Source: CG1-02-35-72 sp045046885 | GTDB taxonomy: Bacteria > Bacteroidota > Bacteroidia > Flavobacteriales > Flavobacteriaceae | Length of the DNA: 36,574 nucleotides | Reading direction: 5' to 3' | NCBI GenBank assembly: GCA_045046885.1 | Contig: JASFYX010000048.1 | Coordinates: forward strand, 1 to 36,574 | Shown: piece after piece, positions 17,363 through 25,643 of the stretch | Position numbering within the stretch: position 1 is the first letter of the stretch | Layout: every line of letters starts with the position of its first letter | Translations under genes and position numbers: made by a program | Notes under the pieces: model-generated | What the model was told of the DNA's origin: nothing | Seen by the model: the letters and a program-made list of their open reading frames with translations, nothing else | Databases searched by the model: none

Positions 17363-19855
17363 ATGACACACAAATATACAATTACGGGGATGACTTGTAA
17401 CGGTTGCAGAACCAATACAGAAAACGCTTTAAATAATATTTCTGGGGTAAAAAAAGCAATTGTAAAATTAGAAGAAAATTTTGCTGAGGTCGAGATGGAT
17501 TATCATATTTCTATCGAAAGGCTACAACAAGAACTATTAAAAGCAGGTTTGCATTATACTATTTCTGATTTTAATCCACACAAATCACATCACACGAGTC
17601 AGCCAAAAGTAACTGTTCAAAAAATGGAAGGTAACGGCATTTATTATTGTCCAATGCAATGCGAAGGTGATAAAACATATGATAAACCCGGCAGCTGCCC
17701 TGTTTGTGGAATGGATTTAATAGAACAGCCGAAAATCATTACTTCTACTTTGTACACTTGCCCTATGCATCCTGAAGTTATAAAGGAAGCTCCGGGCGCT
17801 TGTCCTATTTGCGGTATGGATTTAATAGCTAAAGAACCTGATGAAAGTGCCGAAAGTAAGGCGTATAAAGTCTTGTTAAAAAAAATGAAGTTATCAGTCA
17901 TTTTCGCTTTGCCTGTTTTTATCATTTCTATGTCAATGCACCTTCCCACTAATCCACTGACTAAAATTATGCCTCAAATTTATTGGGATTGGTTGCAATT
18001 ATTTTTAACTATTCCGGTTGTTTTTTATACGTGTTGGATGTTTTACCAACGTGCTTGGAAATCAATCATTACTTGGAACCTAAATATGTTTACCCTTGTG
18101 GGAATCGGTACAGGTGCCGCTTTTATATTTAGTATTGTCGGCTTGGTTTATCCCGATGTTTTTCCACCCGAATTTAAAGGCGCATCAGGTGACGTTAGTC
18201 TATATTTCGAAGCTACTGCTGTTATTTTAACTTTGGTTTTATTAGGTCAATTATTAGAAGCACGCGCCCATAGTCAAACCAGTGGCGCTATAAAAGAACT
18301 CTTAAAATTAGCTCCTTCAGAAGCGACTTTGGTAGTTGATGGTGTAGATAAAGTAGTTTCTATTCACGATATAAAAGCAGGCGATTTGCTCCGTGTAAAA
18401 CCCGGTGAAAAAATCCCTGTTGATGGTGTTATTGCCGAAGGAAAAAGCAGTATAGACGAGTCTATGATAACAGGCGAACCTATTCCGGTTGATAAAACCG
18501 TTGCCGATAAAGTGAGCTCAGGTACTATAAACGGTACCCAATCTTTTGTGATGAAAGCCGAGCGTGTAGGCTCAGAAACTTTGTTGTCTCAAATCATCCA
18601 AATGGTGAGTGATGCGAGTCGTTCAAGAGCACCTATTCAAAAATTAGCCGATACCATTTCAAAATATTTTGTACCCATTGTGGTAGGTATTTCTATAATC
18701 ACTTTTATTATTTGGGCAAAATTTGGCCCAGACCCTGCTATGGTCTATGCTTTTGTTAATGCCGTTGCTGTATTGATAATTGCTTGTCCTTGCGCTTTAG
18801 GCTTGGCAACACCAATGTCTGTTATGGTAGGCGTTGGTAAAGGCGCACAAAGTGGTGTACTTATTAAAAATGCCGAAGCTTTAGAAACCATGAATAAGGT
18901 AAATGTTTTAATTACCGATAAAACAGGAACGCTTACCGAAGGTAAACCGTCTGTTGAAAACGTATTTGCTCTTGAGGGCGATTCAAAAGATTTATTACAT
19001 CAAATAGCCTCTTTAAATCAATATAGTGAGCATCCGTTAGCACAGGCCATTGTAAATCACGCAAAAGAGAATAATGCCAAGCTCAGTAAAGTTGATGATT
19101 TTGAAGCGGTTGCTGGTATGGGCGTCATAGGAACTGTTGACAAAGATAAAGTGGCATTGGGCAATAAAAAATTGATGCAACAAATAAAAGCGAGCATTCC
19201 GAGTGCGTTGGAAAATAAAATTATAGCCGAACAAAAATTAGGTAAAACGGTATCGTTTATTGCTGTTAATCAAAAAGCGGTGGGGTATGTCAGTATTTCT
19301 GATGCTATAAAATTAACCAGTAAAGAAGCGGTTAAAAACCTTATGGATAAAGGCGTTGAAGTAATTATGTTGACTGGCGATAACGAAAATACCGCAAAAG
19401 CTGTAGCAGACGAATTGCATTTAACAGACTTTAAAGCTGGCTGTTTACCTGAAGATAAATTGGATGTTATTAAAAAATTACAAGCCGAAGGTAAAATAGT
19501 AGCTATGGCAGGTGATGGTATAAATGACGCGCCTGCATTGGCACAAGCACAAGTAGGAATTGCTATGGGTACGGGTACCGATGTAGCTATAGAAAGTTCA
19601 GAAATAACCTTGGTTAAAGGCGATTTACAAGGTATTGTTAAGGCTAAAAATTTAAGCCACGCAGTGATGAAAAATATCAAACAAAATCTGTTTTTCTCAT
19701 TTGCCTATAACATCTTAGGTGTACCTATTGCTGCGGGATTATTATTCCCTGTATTTGGTATATTGCTTTCGCCGATAATTGCTGCTTTAGCTATGAGTTT
19801 TAGCTCGGTTTCAGTTATAACCAATTCACTAAGATTGAGAAGTGTAAAAATTTAA
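17363..19855 (+). CDS. copA: CopA-type Cu(I)-exporting P1B ATPase
   Basis: This 830-residue P-type ATPase exports Cu(I)/Ag(I) from the cytosol. The N-terminus carries three metal sites: an HMA domain with GMTCNGC (9-15), then two heavy-metal-binding domains, CPMQC...CPVCGM (96-116) and CPMHP...CPICGM (133-151). Catalytic features follow: the intramembrane CPC motif (Cys475, Cys477), the phosphorylation site DKTGT (Asp519), the TGDN segment, the hinge GDGINDAPAL and the last-helix MSFSS typical of P1B-1 pumps. The tandem extra metal domains resemble the single one on the CusB-like adaptor, which suggests a shared metal-handover module. It heads a likely operon with the DUF3347, haem-binding and PepSY genes. 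Confidence 0.97.
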   Translation: MTHKYTITGMTCNGCRTNTENALNNISGVKKAIVKLEENFAEVEMDYHISIERLQQELLKAGLHYTISDFNPHKSHHTSQPKVTVQKMEGNGIYYCPMQCEGDKTYDKPGSCPVCGMDLIEQPKIITSTLYTCPMHPEVIKEAPGACPICGMDLIAKEPDESAESKAYKVLLKKMKLSVIFALPVFIISMSMHLPTNPLTKIMPQIYWDWLQLFLTIPVVFYTCWMFYQRAWKSIITWNLNMFTLVGIGTGAAFIFSIVGLVYPDVFPPEFKGASGDVSLYFEATAVILTLVLLGQLLEARAHSQTSGAIKELLKLAPSEATLVVDGVDKVVSIHDIKAGDLLRVKPGEKIPVDGVIAEGKSSIDESMITGEPIPVDKTVADKVSSGTINGTQSFVMKAERVGSETLLSQIIQMVSDASRSRAPIQKLADTISKYFVPIVVGISIITFIIWAKFGPDPAMVYAFVNAVAVLIIACPCALGLATPMSVMVGVGKGAQSGVLIKNAEALETMNKVNVLITDKTGTLTEGKPSVENVFALEGDSKDLLHQIASLNQYSEHPLAQAIVNHAKENNAKLSKVDDFEAVAGMGVIGTVDKDKVALGNKKLMQQIKASIPSALENKIIAEQKLGKTVSFIAVNQKAVGYVSISDAIKLTSKEAVKNLMDKGVEVIMLTGDNENTAKAVADELHLTDFKAGCLPEDKLDVIKKLQAEGKIVAMAGDGINDAPALAQAQVGIAMGTGTDVAIESSEITLVKGDLQGIVKAKNLSHAVMKNIKQNLFFSFAYNILGVPIAAGLLFPVFGILLSPIIAALAMSFSSVSVITNSLRLRSVKI

Positions 19856-19913
19856 ATATCAAAGAATAAAAACAAATAAAAAATACTAATTAATAACTTT
19901 AAAAACAAAAACA

Positions 19914-20546
19914 ATGAAGAAAACTATTTATGTATTAGCCTTGTCAACACTTTTTTTAAGTGCGTGTAAAAACAATACAAAACACGATGATGATGGTCAT
20001 AAGCATGCCAAAGATATGCCGATGAAAAACATGGATAACATGAAAAACATGAATAATCATAACGGCAATATGAAAGATATGGATGGTGTTAAAAAAACGG
20101 CTTTAACAGTTAAAAAAAATGTAGCCACAACACCTATTTTAGATGGTTATCTATCGTTAAAAAATGCTTTGGCCTCAGACGATAAATCGGGAGCATCAAA
20201 AGCAGCCAACACTATGCTTAAAGCTTTTGACGCTTTTGATATGAGTAAATTATCGGAAGATGAGCATAAATCTTATATGGATATTGTAGAAGATGCTAAA
20301 GAACAAGCCGAGCACATTGCCAAAAGCCCCATAGCTCATCAAAGGGAACACTTTGAAAATTTGAGTACAGATATTAACGACCTAATTGTATTGTTAGGAA
20401 CCGAAAAAACGCTTTATAAAGATTTTTGTCCTATGGCAGCAGAAGGTAAAGGCGCTATTTGGTTAAGTGAATTCAAAGAAATTAAAAATCCGTTTTTTGG
20501 CAGTAAAATGCCTACATGTGGTAATGTACAAAGTCAGATAAACTAA
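19914..20546 (+). CDS. Met/His-rich DUF3347 lipoprotein
   Basis: This 210-residue lipoprotein has lipobox LSAC (Cys18). The mature N-terminus (about 20-58) is loaded with His, Asp and Met (e.g. HDDDGHKHAKDM and repeated KNM/NMK units), a likely metal-scavenging tail. DUF3347 follows (about 72-208) with FCPM (171-174), IWLS, NPFFGSKM and MPTCG (199-203). Placed 58 bases after copA, it may accept or buffer the copper that CopA puts into the periplasm (inference). The next gene begins at the base right after its stop codon. Confidence 0.88.
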   Translation: MKKTIYVLALSTLFLSACKNNTKHDDDGHKHAKDMPMKNMDNMKNMNNHNGNMKDMDGVKKTALTVKKNVATTPILDGYLSLKNALASDDKSGASKAANTMLKAFDAFDMSKLSEDEHKSYMDIVEDAKEQAEHIAKSPIAHQREHFENLSTDINDLIVLLGTEKTLYKDFCPMAAEGKGAIWLSEFKEIKNPFFGSKMPTCGNVQSQIN

Positions 20547-20996
20547 ATGTGGCCTAAGCGTTTAATTTTAATTGTTGTTATTGTGCTAGTAGGTATGCAG
20601 TTTATACCTGCAAAGCGTAATAAGAGCACAGTATTATTAGATACGGATATTACTAAAAGCTTTACTGTACCTCAAGAAGTCCAAGAAATTTTTAAACGTT
20701 CATGTTACGATTGTCACAGTAATAACACGGTTTATCCTTGGTATAATAAGATTCAACCCATTGGTTTTTTATTAGAAAATCACATAGAAAAAGGGAAAAA
20801 GGAACTCAATTTTAGCACTATTGGCAGTTATTCAAATAGAAAACTTAAAGGGAAGCTCAAATCTATAAAGAGTCAGGTTAGCGATGCTGAAATGCCTCTT
20901 TTTTCTTATACTTTAATTCATAGCAATGCTAAATTGACTAAACGCGATAAGGTTTTAATTAAACAGTGGGTTGCGCAAATATTAGATTCGCTTTAA
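20547..20996 (+). CDS. haem-binding domain protein (CxxCH)
   Basis: This 149-residue protein has an N-terminal membrane anchor or uncleaved signal (about residues 5-20). A single c-type haem motif CYDCH lies at 53-57, followed by SNNTVYPWYNKIQPIG, the hallmark of the Bacteroidota haem-binding domain family. It would sit on the periplasmic face and carry electrons. The ATG abuts the preceding TAA with no gap, so translation is probably coupled to the DUF3347 lipoprotein. With the PepSY protein downstream it could form a small redox module tied to copper handling, for example setting the Cu(I)/Cu(II) state; this is inference. Confidence 0.86.
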   Translation: MWPKRLILIVVIVLVGMQFIPAKRNKSTVLLDTDITKSFTVPQEVQEIFKRSCYDCHSNNTVYPWYNKIQPIGFLLENHIEKGKKELNFSTIGSYSNRKLKGKLKSIKSQVSDAEMPLFSYTLIHSNAKLTKRDKVLIKQWVAQILDSL

Positions 20997-21041
20997 AATA
21001 ATTTTCTATATATTTAACAAATACTAACTAACAAAACATTT

Positions 21042-21776
21042 ATGAAAAGCCCTCAATATTATGTCAGGAAGACCCATCGCTATATGGGTCTATTTATAGG
21101 AATTCAGTTTTTTTTGTGGACAATTGGCGGTTTGTATTTTAGTTGGACCAATATAGATCATATTCATGGTGATCATTTAGTCAATTTTCCCAATACAAAA
21201 ATAAGTGTTGTTGATAGTTTATTGTCGCCAAACGACGCTATTAAAAGTGCAGGATTAGAAAAAGTAAACGTAACCGGAATACATTTGGCTAATGTATTAG
21301 GCAAAACGGTTTATCGTATATATACCGATAATAGTTTGGTAATGGTTAATGCCAAAACAGGACAGTTAAGAGCACCATTAAACAAAGAAGAAGCCGTTGG
21401 TTTTGCCAAACAAATATTTAAACCCAACAATGATGTTGATAAGGTAGAATACGTTACAAAAAAAAATATCAAAGAACATTATCAATATCGTGAAAATCCG
21501 TTGCCCGCTTGGGCCGTAACATTTAAACACCCCTCTAAAAGTGTTATTTATATCAGTGCCAATTTAGGACGGTTTGAAAAAATACGCAATGGCCAATGGC
21601 GCTTGTTTGATTGGTTGTGGATGCTACACGTAATGGATTACGATACACGAGACAATATTAACAATTGGATTTTAAGAGGCTTTTCTATTTTAGGAATGCT
21701 CACTATTTTAAGTGGTTTTACGCTGTTTTATCAGAGTTCTAAGACGATTAGAAAAATAAGTGGTAAAACAAAGTAA
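21042..21776 (+). CDS. PepSY domain inner-membrane protein
   Basis: This 244-residue protein resembles PepSY-associated transmembrane proteins. It has an N-terminal HRYMGLFIGIQFFLWTIGGL membrane helix (about 12-33) and a periplasmic PepSY-type middle (about 60-190, with VMVNAKTGQL and AWAVTF). A C-terminal helix (about 215-233) is preceded by WMLHVMDYDTRDN. The histidines near the membrane faces (His12, the HIHGDH stretch and WMLHVMD) could be haem or metal ligands. The fold is related to iron-uptake and reductase membrane proteins. It is 45 bases after the haem protein in the same direction, suggesting a joint role in periplasmic electron transfer. Confidence 0.83.
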   Translation: MKSPQYYVRKTHRYMGLFIGIQFFLWTIGGLYFSWTNIDHIHGDHLVNFPNTKISVVDSLLSPNDAIKSAGLEKVNVTGIHLANVLGKTVYRIYTDNSLVMVNAKTGQLRAPLNKEEAVGFAKQIFKPNNDVDKVEYVTKKNIKEHYQYRENPLPAWAVTFKHPSKSVIYISANLGRFEKIRNGQWRLFDWLWMLHVMDYDTRDNINNWILRGFSILGMLTILSGFTLFYQSSKTIRKISGKTK

Positions 21777-21856
21777 ATTTAAACAGATTATGCAACATCG
21801 TTTTTTTTTAAAATATTGAAAAACAGTATTGTTACCAAATCAAAAATAGCTTTTGT

Positions 21857-21901
21857 GTAACATTTGTTACCTTATAGATAGGGTTATTTTTAGTATCTTT
21901 G
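21857..21901 (+). promoter_or_regulatory. promoter and inverted repeat of second HYC_CC_PP gene
   Basis: TATCTTTG at 21894-21901 fits the TAnnTTTG -7 box and ends 4 bases before the GTG start, so the transcript would be almost leaderless. Upstream, GTAACATTTGTTAC (21857-21870) is an inverted repeat with 6-bp arms in the activator/-33 zone. A further GTTACC copy lies at about 21831. Confidence 0.5.
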
Positions 21902-21905
21902 TTAC

Positions 21906-22319
21906 GTGAAAAACAGACTATTAAATAATATTATTGCCATAGTTTTAGCACAGTTGGTTTTGTTTGCTTCAACAAGTTTTGTGTTAAATTTTCACCTGTG
22001 CGAAAACCACATTCAGTCTTTTTCTCTTTTAGGTCAAGCAACGTCTTGTAAGACGATGTCTTGTGATTTATCTTCCTTAAATGGAAGTATGCAGATGAAA
22101 AAATCTTGTTGTACTAACACACAAATAATAGGAACAGCACATCAATTTCACAAGTCACATAAAATTGAAATTAACAAAATAAACTATACTGTTAGTTTAA
22201 TACCACAAATTGAAATAGCAATCCTTAATCAAAACTTTAAAAAGGACTATTTTCAAGGTTACTCCCCACCTTTACAAACTTGTAATTTTAAAATTCTTTA
22301 CCAATCTTTTTTAATTTGA
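21906..22319 (+). CDS. HYC_CC_PP family protein, copper-island paralogue 2
   Basis: This 137-residue protein starts with GTG; no upstream in-frame ATG fits the promoter. An N-terminal hydrophobic signal (about 8-28) leads to HLC (30-32, the HYC position), cysteines at 48 and 53, a CC pair at 68-69 and YSPPL at 119-123. Overall architecture and ending match the protein at 8198-8620, though sequence identity is low. The clustered Cys and His suggest envelope metal binding, not shown experimentally as far as I know. It sits between the PepSY gene and the DUF4382 lipoprotein and has its own promoter. Confidence 0.78.
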   Translation: MKNRLLNNIIAIVLAQLVLFASTSFVLNFHLCENHIQSFSLLGQATSCKTMSCDLSSLNGSMQMKKSCCTNTQIIGTAHQFHKSHKIEINKINYTVSLIPQIEIAILNQNFKKDYFQGYSPPLQTCNFKILYQSFLI

Positions 22320-22380
22320 TTTTGATGATTTCATAGTAAATCAAAAAAAACAATAAGATTAAAAAAACTTTTTTAAATAT

Positions 22381-22409
22381 CAATGGTCTAAAAGACATTG
22401 AACGTTCAA
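22381..22409. promoter_or_regulatory. two palindromes upstream of the DUF4382 gene
   Basis: CAATGGTCTAAAAGACATTG (22381-22400) is an inverted repeat with a one-base bulge. It runs straight into TTGAACGTTCAA (22398-22409), a perfect 12-bp palindrome. No T-run follows either, so they look more like protein-binding sites than a terminator. Confidence 0.35.
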
Positions 22410-22448
22410 AAAATACAATAAAAACAAAATATTAAAAATTAAATTAAA

Positions 22449-23363
22449 ATGAAAAATTTAAAATACATCTTAATATCATTTATAGTAGCAATAAATGTTA
22501 GTTGTTCAACAACAGACTCAAATTTAGATACAAATGCAGGAAGTATAAGTATCAAATTGACAGATGCCCCAATGCCTTACGATCAATTTATGGAAGCCAG
22601 TATTACCATTGATAAGGTTGAAATAGGCTTGGCATCAGACCCCAATTCATTTGTTGTCATAATGAATGAAACAAAAACCTTTAACATGTTAAACATGGTT
22701 AATGGTATTACAGAAGTTTTGGCAACGGCCACTATTCCTGAAGGCGATTACGATACAGTGCGTTTGTACATATCTTCTACAAAAATGCAAATGAATTCAG
22801 GCGAAACCTTTACTTATGAAACCAACTCCTCTAACATGTCAGGTGGCATGATGGGCGGTGGTATGAGTTTTAATGATGGTACAGGAAGTATTGACATTAC
22901 TTTAGATCATCTTGTAAACGTCCAAATGGGTAGTGATAACGAGTTTTTAATGGATGTTGATATAGACCATTCGTTTATGTTAGAAGGCGTTAGTTTTTCT
23001 GGTATGGGCTCAGGTATGGGTAACGGTATGATGAGTATGTCAGGCTTTACTTTTAACCCCACTATGCGTTTTGTTAATTTAGCCGAAACAGGTACTATTT
23101 CGGGCTTTGTACATATGGGTACAGACGGTTTAGCCGATGTTAATATCAGCCTTATGCAAAATGGTGAAGTTTATACATCAACACATACAGACGCTACCGG
23201 CCATTATCAAATGATTGGTATTCCTGCAGGCATTTATACTATTATAGCTGAAGCCGATGGTTATACGATGAACAGTACCGGAAACGATAGCAATATGGGC
23301 AACATGCAAATGACAGCTCAAGACGAAATGACGGTTGATTTTGATATGGTATCCGCCAATTAA
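22449..23363 (+). CDS. Met-rich DUF4382 lipoprotein with carboxypeptidase-regulatory-like domain
   Basis: This 304-residue lipoprotein has its lipobox at INVSC (Cys19). Residues about 30-210 are DUF4382 (GSISIKLTDAP, ITIDKVEIG, EGDYDTVRLYI). A beta-sandwich of the carboxypeptidase regulatory-like type follows (about 214-300; TISGFVHMG, DATGHYQMIGIPAG). Two loops inside DUF4382 are unusually rich in Met and Gly (MSGGMMGGGMS at 130-140; MGSGMGNGMMSMSG at 186-199), and the C-terminus adds MGNMQM. Such Met clusters are soft-metal ligands in copper proteins, so this copy may be adapted to bind Cu(I) at the outer membrane (inference). A strong terminator follows. Confidence 0.82.
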   Translation: MKNLKYILISFIVAINVSCSTTDSNLDTNAGSISIKLTDAPMPYDQFMEASITIDKVEIGLASDPNSFVVIMNETKTFNMLNMVNGITEVLATATIPEGDYDTVRLYISSTKMQMNSGETFTYETNSSNMSGGMMGGGMSFNDGTGSIDITLDHLVNVQMGSDNEFLMDVDIDHSFMLEGVSFSGMGSGMGNGMMSMSGFTFNPTMRFVNLAETGTISGFVHMGTDGLADVNISLMQNGEVYTSTHTDATGHYQMIGIPAGIYTIIAEADGYTMNSTGNDSNMGNMQMTAQDEMTVDFDMVSAN

Positions 23364-23386
23364 TTTTCAAAACTAGTTTACAATTT

Positions 23387-23413
23387 AAAAAACCACCTTT
23401 GGGTGGTTTTTTT
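23387..23413 (+). terminator. rho-independent terminator after DUF4382 gene
   Basis: The stem is AAAAAACCACC with GGTGGTTTTTT around a TTTG loop, ending in seven T residues. It closes the transcription unit of the DUF4382 gene. Confidence 0.88.
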
Positions 23414-23456
23414 ATGCTAAAAAGTGACGCTAATCGCCATTATAATTAACATTTCA

Positions 23457-23489
23457 TTTGTGTCGCAACTTGTAAAGATTGTACTTTTT
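23457..23489 (+). promoter_or_regulatory. possible promoter of the NADH dehydrogenase gene
   Basis: TTTG (23457-23460), 21 bases, then TACTTTTT (23482-23489) resembles the Bacteroidota TTTG/TAnnTTTG promoter with one mismatch in the -7 box. It lies between the upstream terminator and the start codon. Confidence 0.35.
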
Positions 23490-23522
23490 TAATGACCAAA
23501 GACATATCGAAAAATTCTTAAC

Positions 23523-24845
23523 ATGTCCCAACTACCACTGTTTATACCCGAAAGTAATTTGCCACGCCTTGTCATTATCGGCTCTGGATTTGCCGGATTG
23601 CAATTAGCTAGAAGGCTAAAACACTCAAAATACCAAATAGTCATTCTCGATAAAAATAATTTTCATCAGTTTCAACCCCTATTGTATCAAGTGGCAACAA
23701 GTGGTTTAGAGCCCGATGCTATTGTGTTCCCTACACGTAAAATTGTACGCGATTATAAAAATACTTTTTTTAGAATGGTCGAAGTACAAAAAATACAACC
23801 GCAAGAAAAATGTATTTTAACAGATAAAGGCACCTTGAGTTATGATTATTTGGTTATTGCTACAGGGAGTGTCAATAATTTTTATGGCATGCAAGACGTG
23901 GCTGAAAACAGCGTGGGATTAAAATCCATTCACGAAGCCTTGGCTATTCGCAGTATGATTTTACAGCACCTCGAAACCGCTGTTGACGTGTCCTTATCCG
24001 AAGAAAAAGAAGCCAATACTACCGTTGTTATTGTAGGGGCAGGGCCTGCCGGTGTAGAAATGGCGGGTGCTTTGTCTGAATTTAAAAAATACGTCTTCCC
24101 AAAAGATTATACAGAGCTTAAAGAGTATCCATTAAAGATTCATTTAATAAGCGCTTCGCCCAGAATATTACCGATGTTGAGCGACAAATCGTCAAGAAAT
24201 TCACTCAAAGATTTAGAACGATTTAAGGTGCAAGTCCATCGCGACGTAGCGGTACAATCTTACGACGGTCTCACCGTAAAATTATCTAATGGCAAGATGC
24301 TTAAAACAACCAATTTAATTTGGACAGCCGGTGTAAAAGGGACTTTCCCAAAAGGCTTACAACCTGATATTGTACGACGTGGTAATAGGTTAGAAGTTGA
24401 CGCTTTTAATGCTGTAAAAGGAGCTGATAGTATTTTTGCTATTGGCGATGTGGCTTTAATGAAAACCGACGCTTATCCCAAAGGGCATCCTATGGTAGCA
24501 CCAGTGGCCAACCAACAAGGGACACATTTGGCTAAAAATTTATTGAAACCAAAAAATAAATGGCAACCTTTTATATATCGCTACAAAGGTTCTTTGGCCA
24601 CTATTGGTAAAAAAAGCGCCGTAGCCGACTTTGGCAAACTGCATATTTGGGGTATTTTAGCTTGGTTTATTTGGTCAACCGTGCATTTAATGTCTATCAG
24701 CGGGTTTAAAAATAAAATTATGGTCGGTTTGAGTTGGGCGTCGAGTTATTTTACCTACGACAAAGGCAACCGCCTTATCATTAGAAAATATAAACACAAA
24801 AAAGCTTTTGATTGTATTAGTACAGAGGAGTTGCTGGAGGGGTAG
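23523..24845 (+). CDS. type II NADH:quinone oxidoreductase (NAD(P)/FAD-dependent)
   Basis: This 440-residue flavoprotein of the NDH-2 family passes electrons from NADH to quinone without pumping protons. The FAD-binding motif is GSGFAG (20-25) and the NAD(H)-binding motif GAGPAG (172-177). The later SIFAIGDVAL segment is the second FAD contact. Near the C-terminus IWGILAWFIWSTVHLM is a hydrophobic/amphipathic stretch for membrane attachment. NDH-2 enzymes can reduce copper in some bacteria, and the gene sits at the end of the copper island after a terminator. A link to copper redox is possible, but a plain respiratory role is at least as likely. Confidence 0.9.
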   Translation: MSQLPLFIPESNLPRLVIIGSGFAGLQLARRLKHSKYQIVILDKNNFHQFQPLLYQVATSGLEPDAIVFPTRKIVRDYKNTFFRMVEVQKIQPQEKCILTDKGTLSYDYLVIATGSVNNFYGMQDVAENSVGLKSIHEALAIRSMILQHLETAVDVSLSEEKEANTTVVIVGAGPAGVEMAGALSEFKKYVFPKDYTELKEYPLKIHLISASPRILPMLSDKSSRNSLKDLERFKVQVHRDVAVQSYDGLTVKLSNGKMLKTTNLIWTAGVKGTFPKGLQPDIVRRGNRLEVDAFNAVKGADSIFAIGDVALMKTDAYPKGHPMVAPVANQQGTHLAKNLLKPKNKWQPFIYRYKGSLATIGKKSAVADFGKLHIWGILAWFIWSTVHLMSISGFKNKIMVGLSWASSYFTYDKGNRLIIRKYKHKKAFDCISTEELLEG

Positions 24846-24879
24846 AATTTTGGTTTGTACACTTTATTCTACACAATAT

Positions 24880-25626
24880 TTATTCAAAATATTCGGAAAT
24901 TAATTCAGGATATTCATTATATATTTGACCATTTAATTCCCTTCCATTAGATTTTTTACTTCTTCTTATGCCATCTGCTCCCCAAGTCCCCCATTGTTTA
25001 AAGAAAAATGCCACATTCTGTTCGTTGCATTGATTCTTTATGGACGTTGCCCATTTAGTTTCCATTGGTCTTGCTTTTACTCCACTTTCCCCCCCAACAA
25101 TTACCCAATGAATATCTTTCAAATTCAAATTTCCTACATTTTCTAATAAAGGTTCCATAGAAATAAAGCGAATACTTGCTTTAATGTCTCTTAAATAATC
25201 AATTCTATATTTAGTTTTAGAATTTTCAACTGATACTCCTAACCATATATTTTTTGGCAAAATTTTATTCTTTAGATAATCAGCCATAATTTTCTCTCTT
25301 TTTGTTAATATTTGATACGTATGATGGGGTGTCTTTCTAATTATATCAAATACCATATCAAGATATTCAAAAGGCATATTCTCGTGAAATAAATCACTCA
25401 TTGAATTAACAAAAAATTTTGTTGGCTTCTTTATTTTTAAAGGCTGTTGTAGCCTTTCTGGTAAAATAGAAAATTCAAAACCATTTTCATAACCCTTTGT
25501 CCCCATTGCCTTTAAGCGTCTTGACATAGTTTCGGCATAACAATTCTTACAACCTGCACTTACTTTGTTGCAGCCTATCGAAGGGTTCCAAGTTTGTTCT
25601 GTCCATTCTATTTTTGTAGTTCTCAT
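24880..25626 (-). CDS. DUF5131 (phage Gp37/Gp68-like) three-Cys-motif protein
   Basis: This 248-residue protein opens with the family hallmark IEWTEQTWNPSIGC and a radical-SAM-like cluster CNKVSAGCKNC (Cys19, Cys26, Cys29; spacing C-x6-C-x2-C instead of the canonical C-x3-C-x2-C). Later motifs are FFVNSMSDLFHE (71-82), GGESG (178-182) and FFKQWG (208-213). This suggests an iron-sulfur, possibly SAM-dependent enzyme, but the reaction is unknown. It is the downstream gene of a pair with TcmP, 17 bases apart, and runs opposite to the copper genes. Relatives occur in phages and mobile DNA. The 3' end converges on the NADH dehydrogenase gene with a 34-base gap and no obvious terminator. Confidence 0.88.
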   Translation of the reverse strand: MRTTKIEWTEQTWNPSIGCNKVSAGCKNCYAETMSRRLKAMGTKGYENGFEFSILPERLQQPLKIKKPTKFFVNSMSDLFHENMPFEYLDMVFDIIRKTPHHTYQILTKREKIMADYLKNKILPKNIWLGVSVENSKTKYRIDYLRDIKASIRFISMEPLLENVGNLNLKDIHWVIVGGESGVKARPMETKWATSIKNQCNEQNVAFFFKQWGTWGADGIRRSKKSNGRELNGQIYNEYPELISEYFE

Positions 25627-25643
25627 CTTGCAAAGTTATTATT

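Noticed and set aside
22300..22365. Terminator after the second HYC_CC_PP gene
   Set aside because: TTTGATTT/AAATCAAA forms only an 8-bp A/T stem with a 15-base loop, and A's rather than T's follow it.
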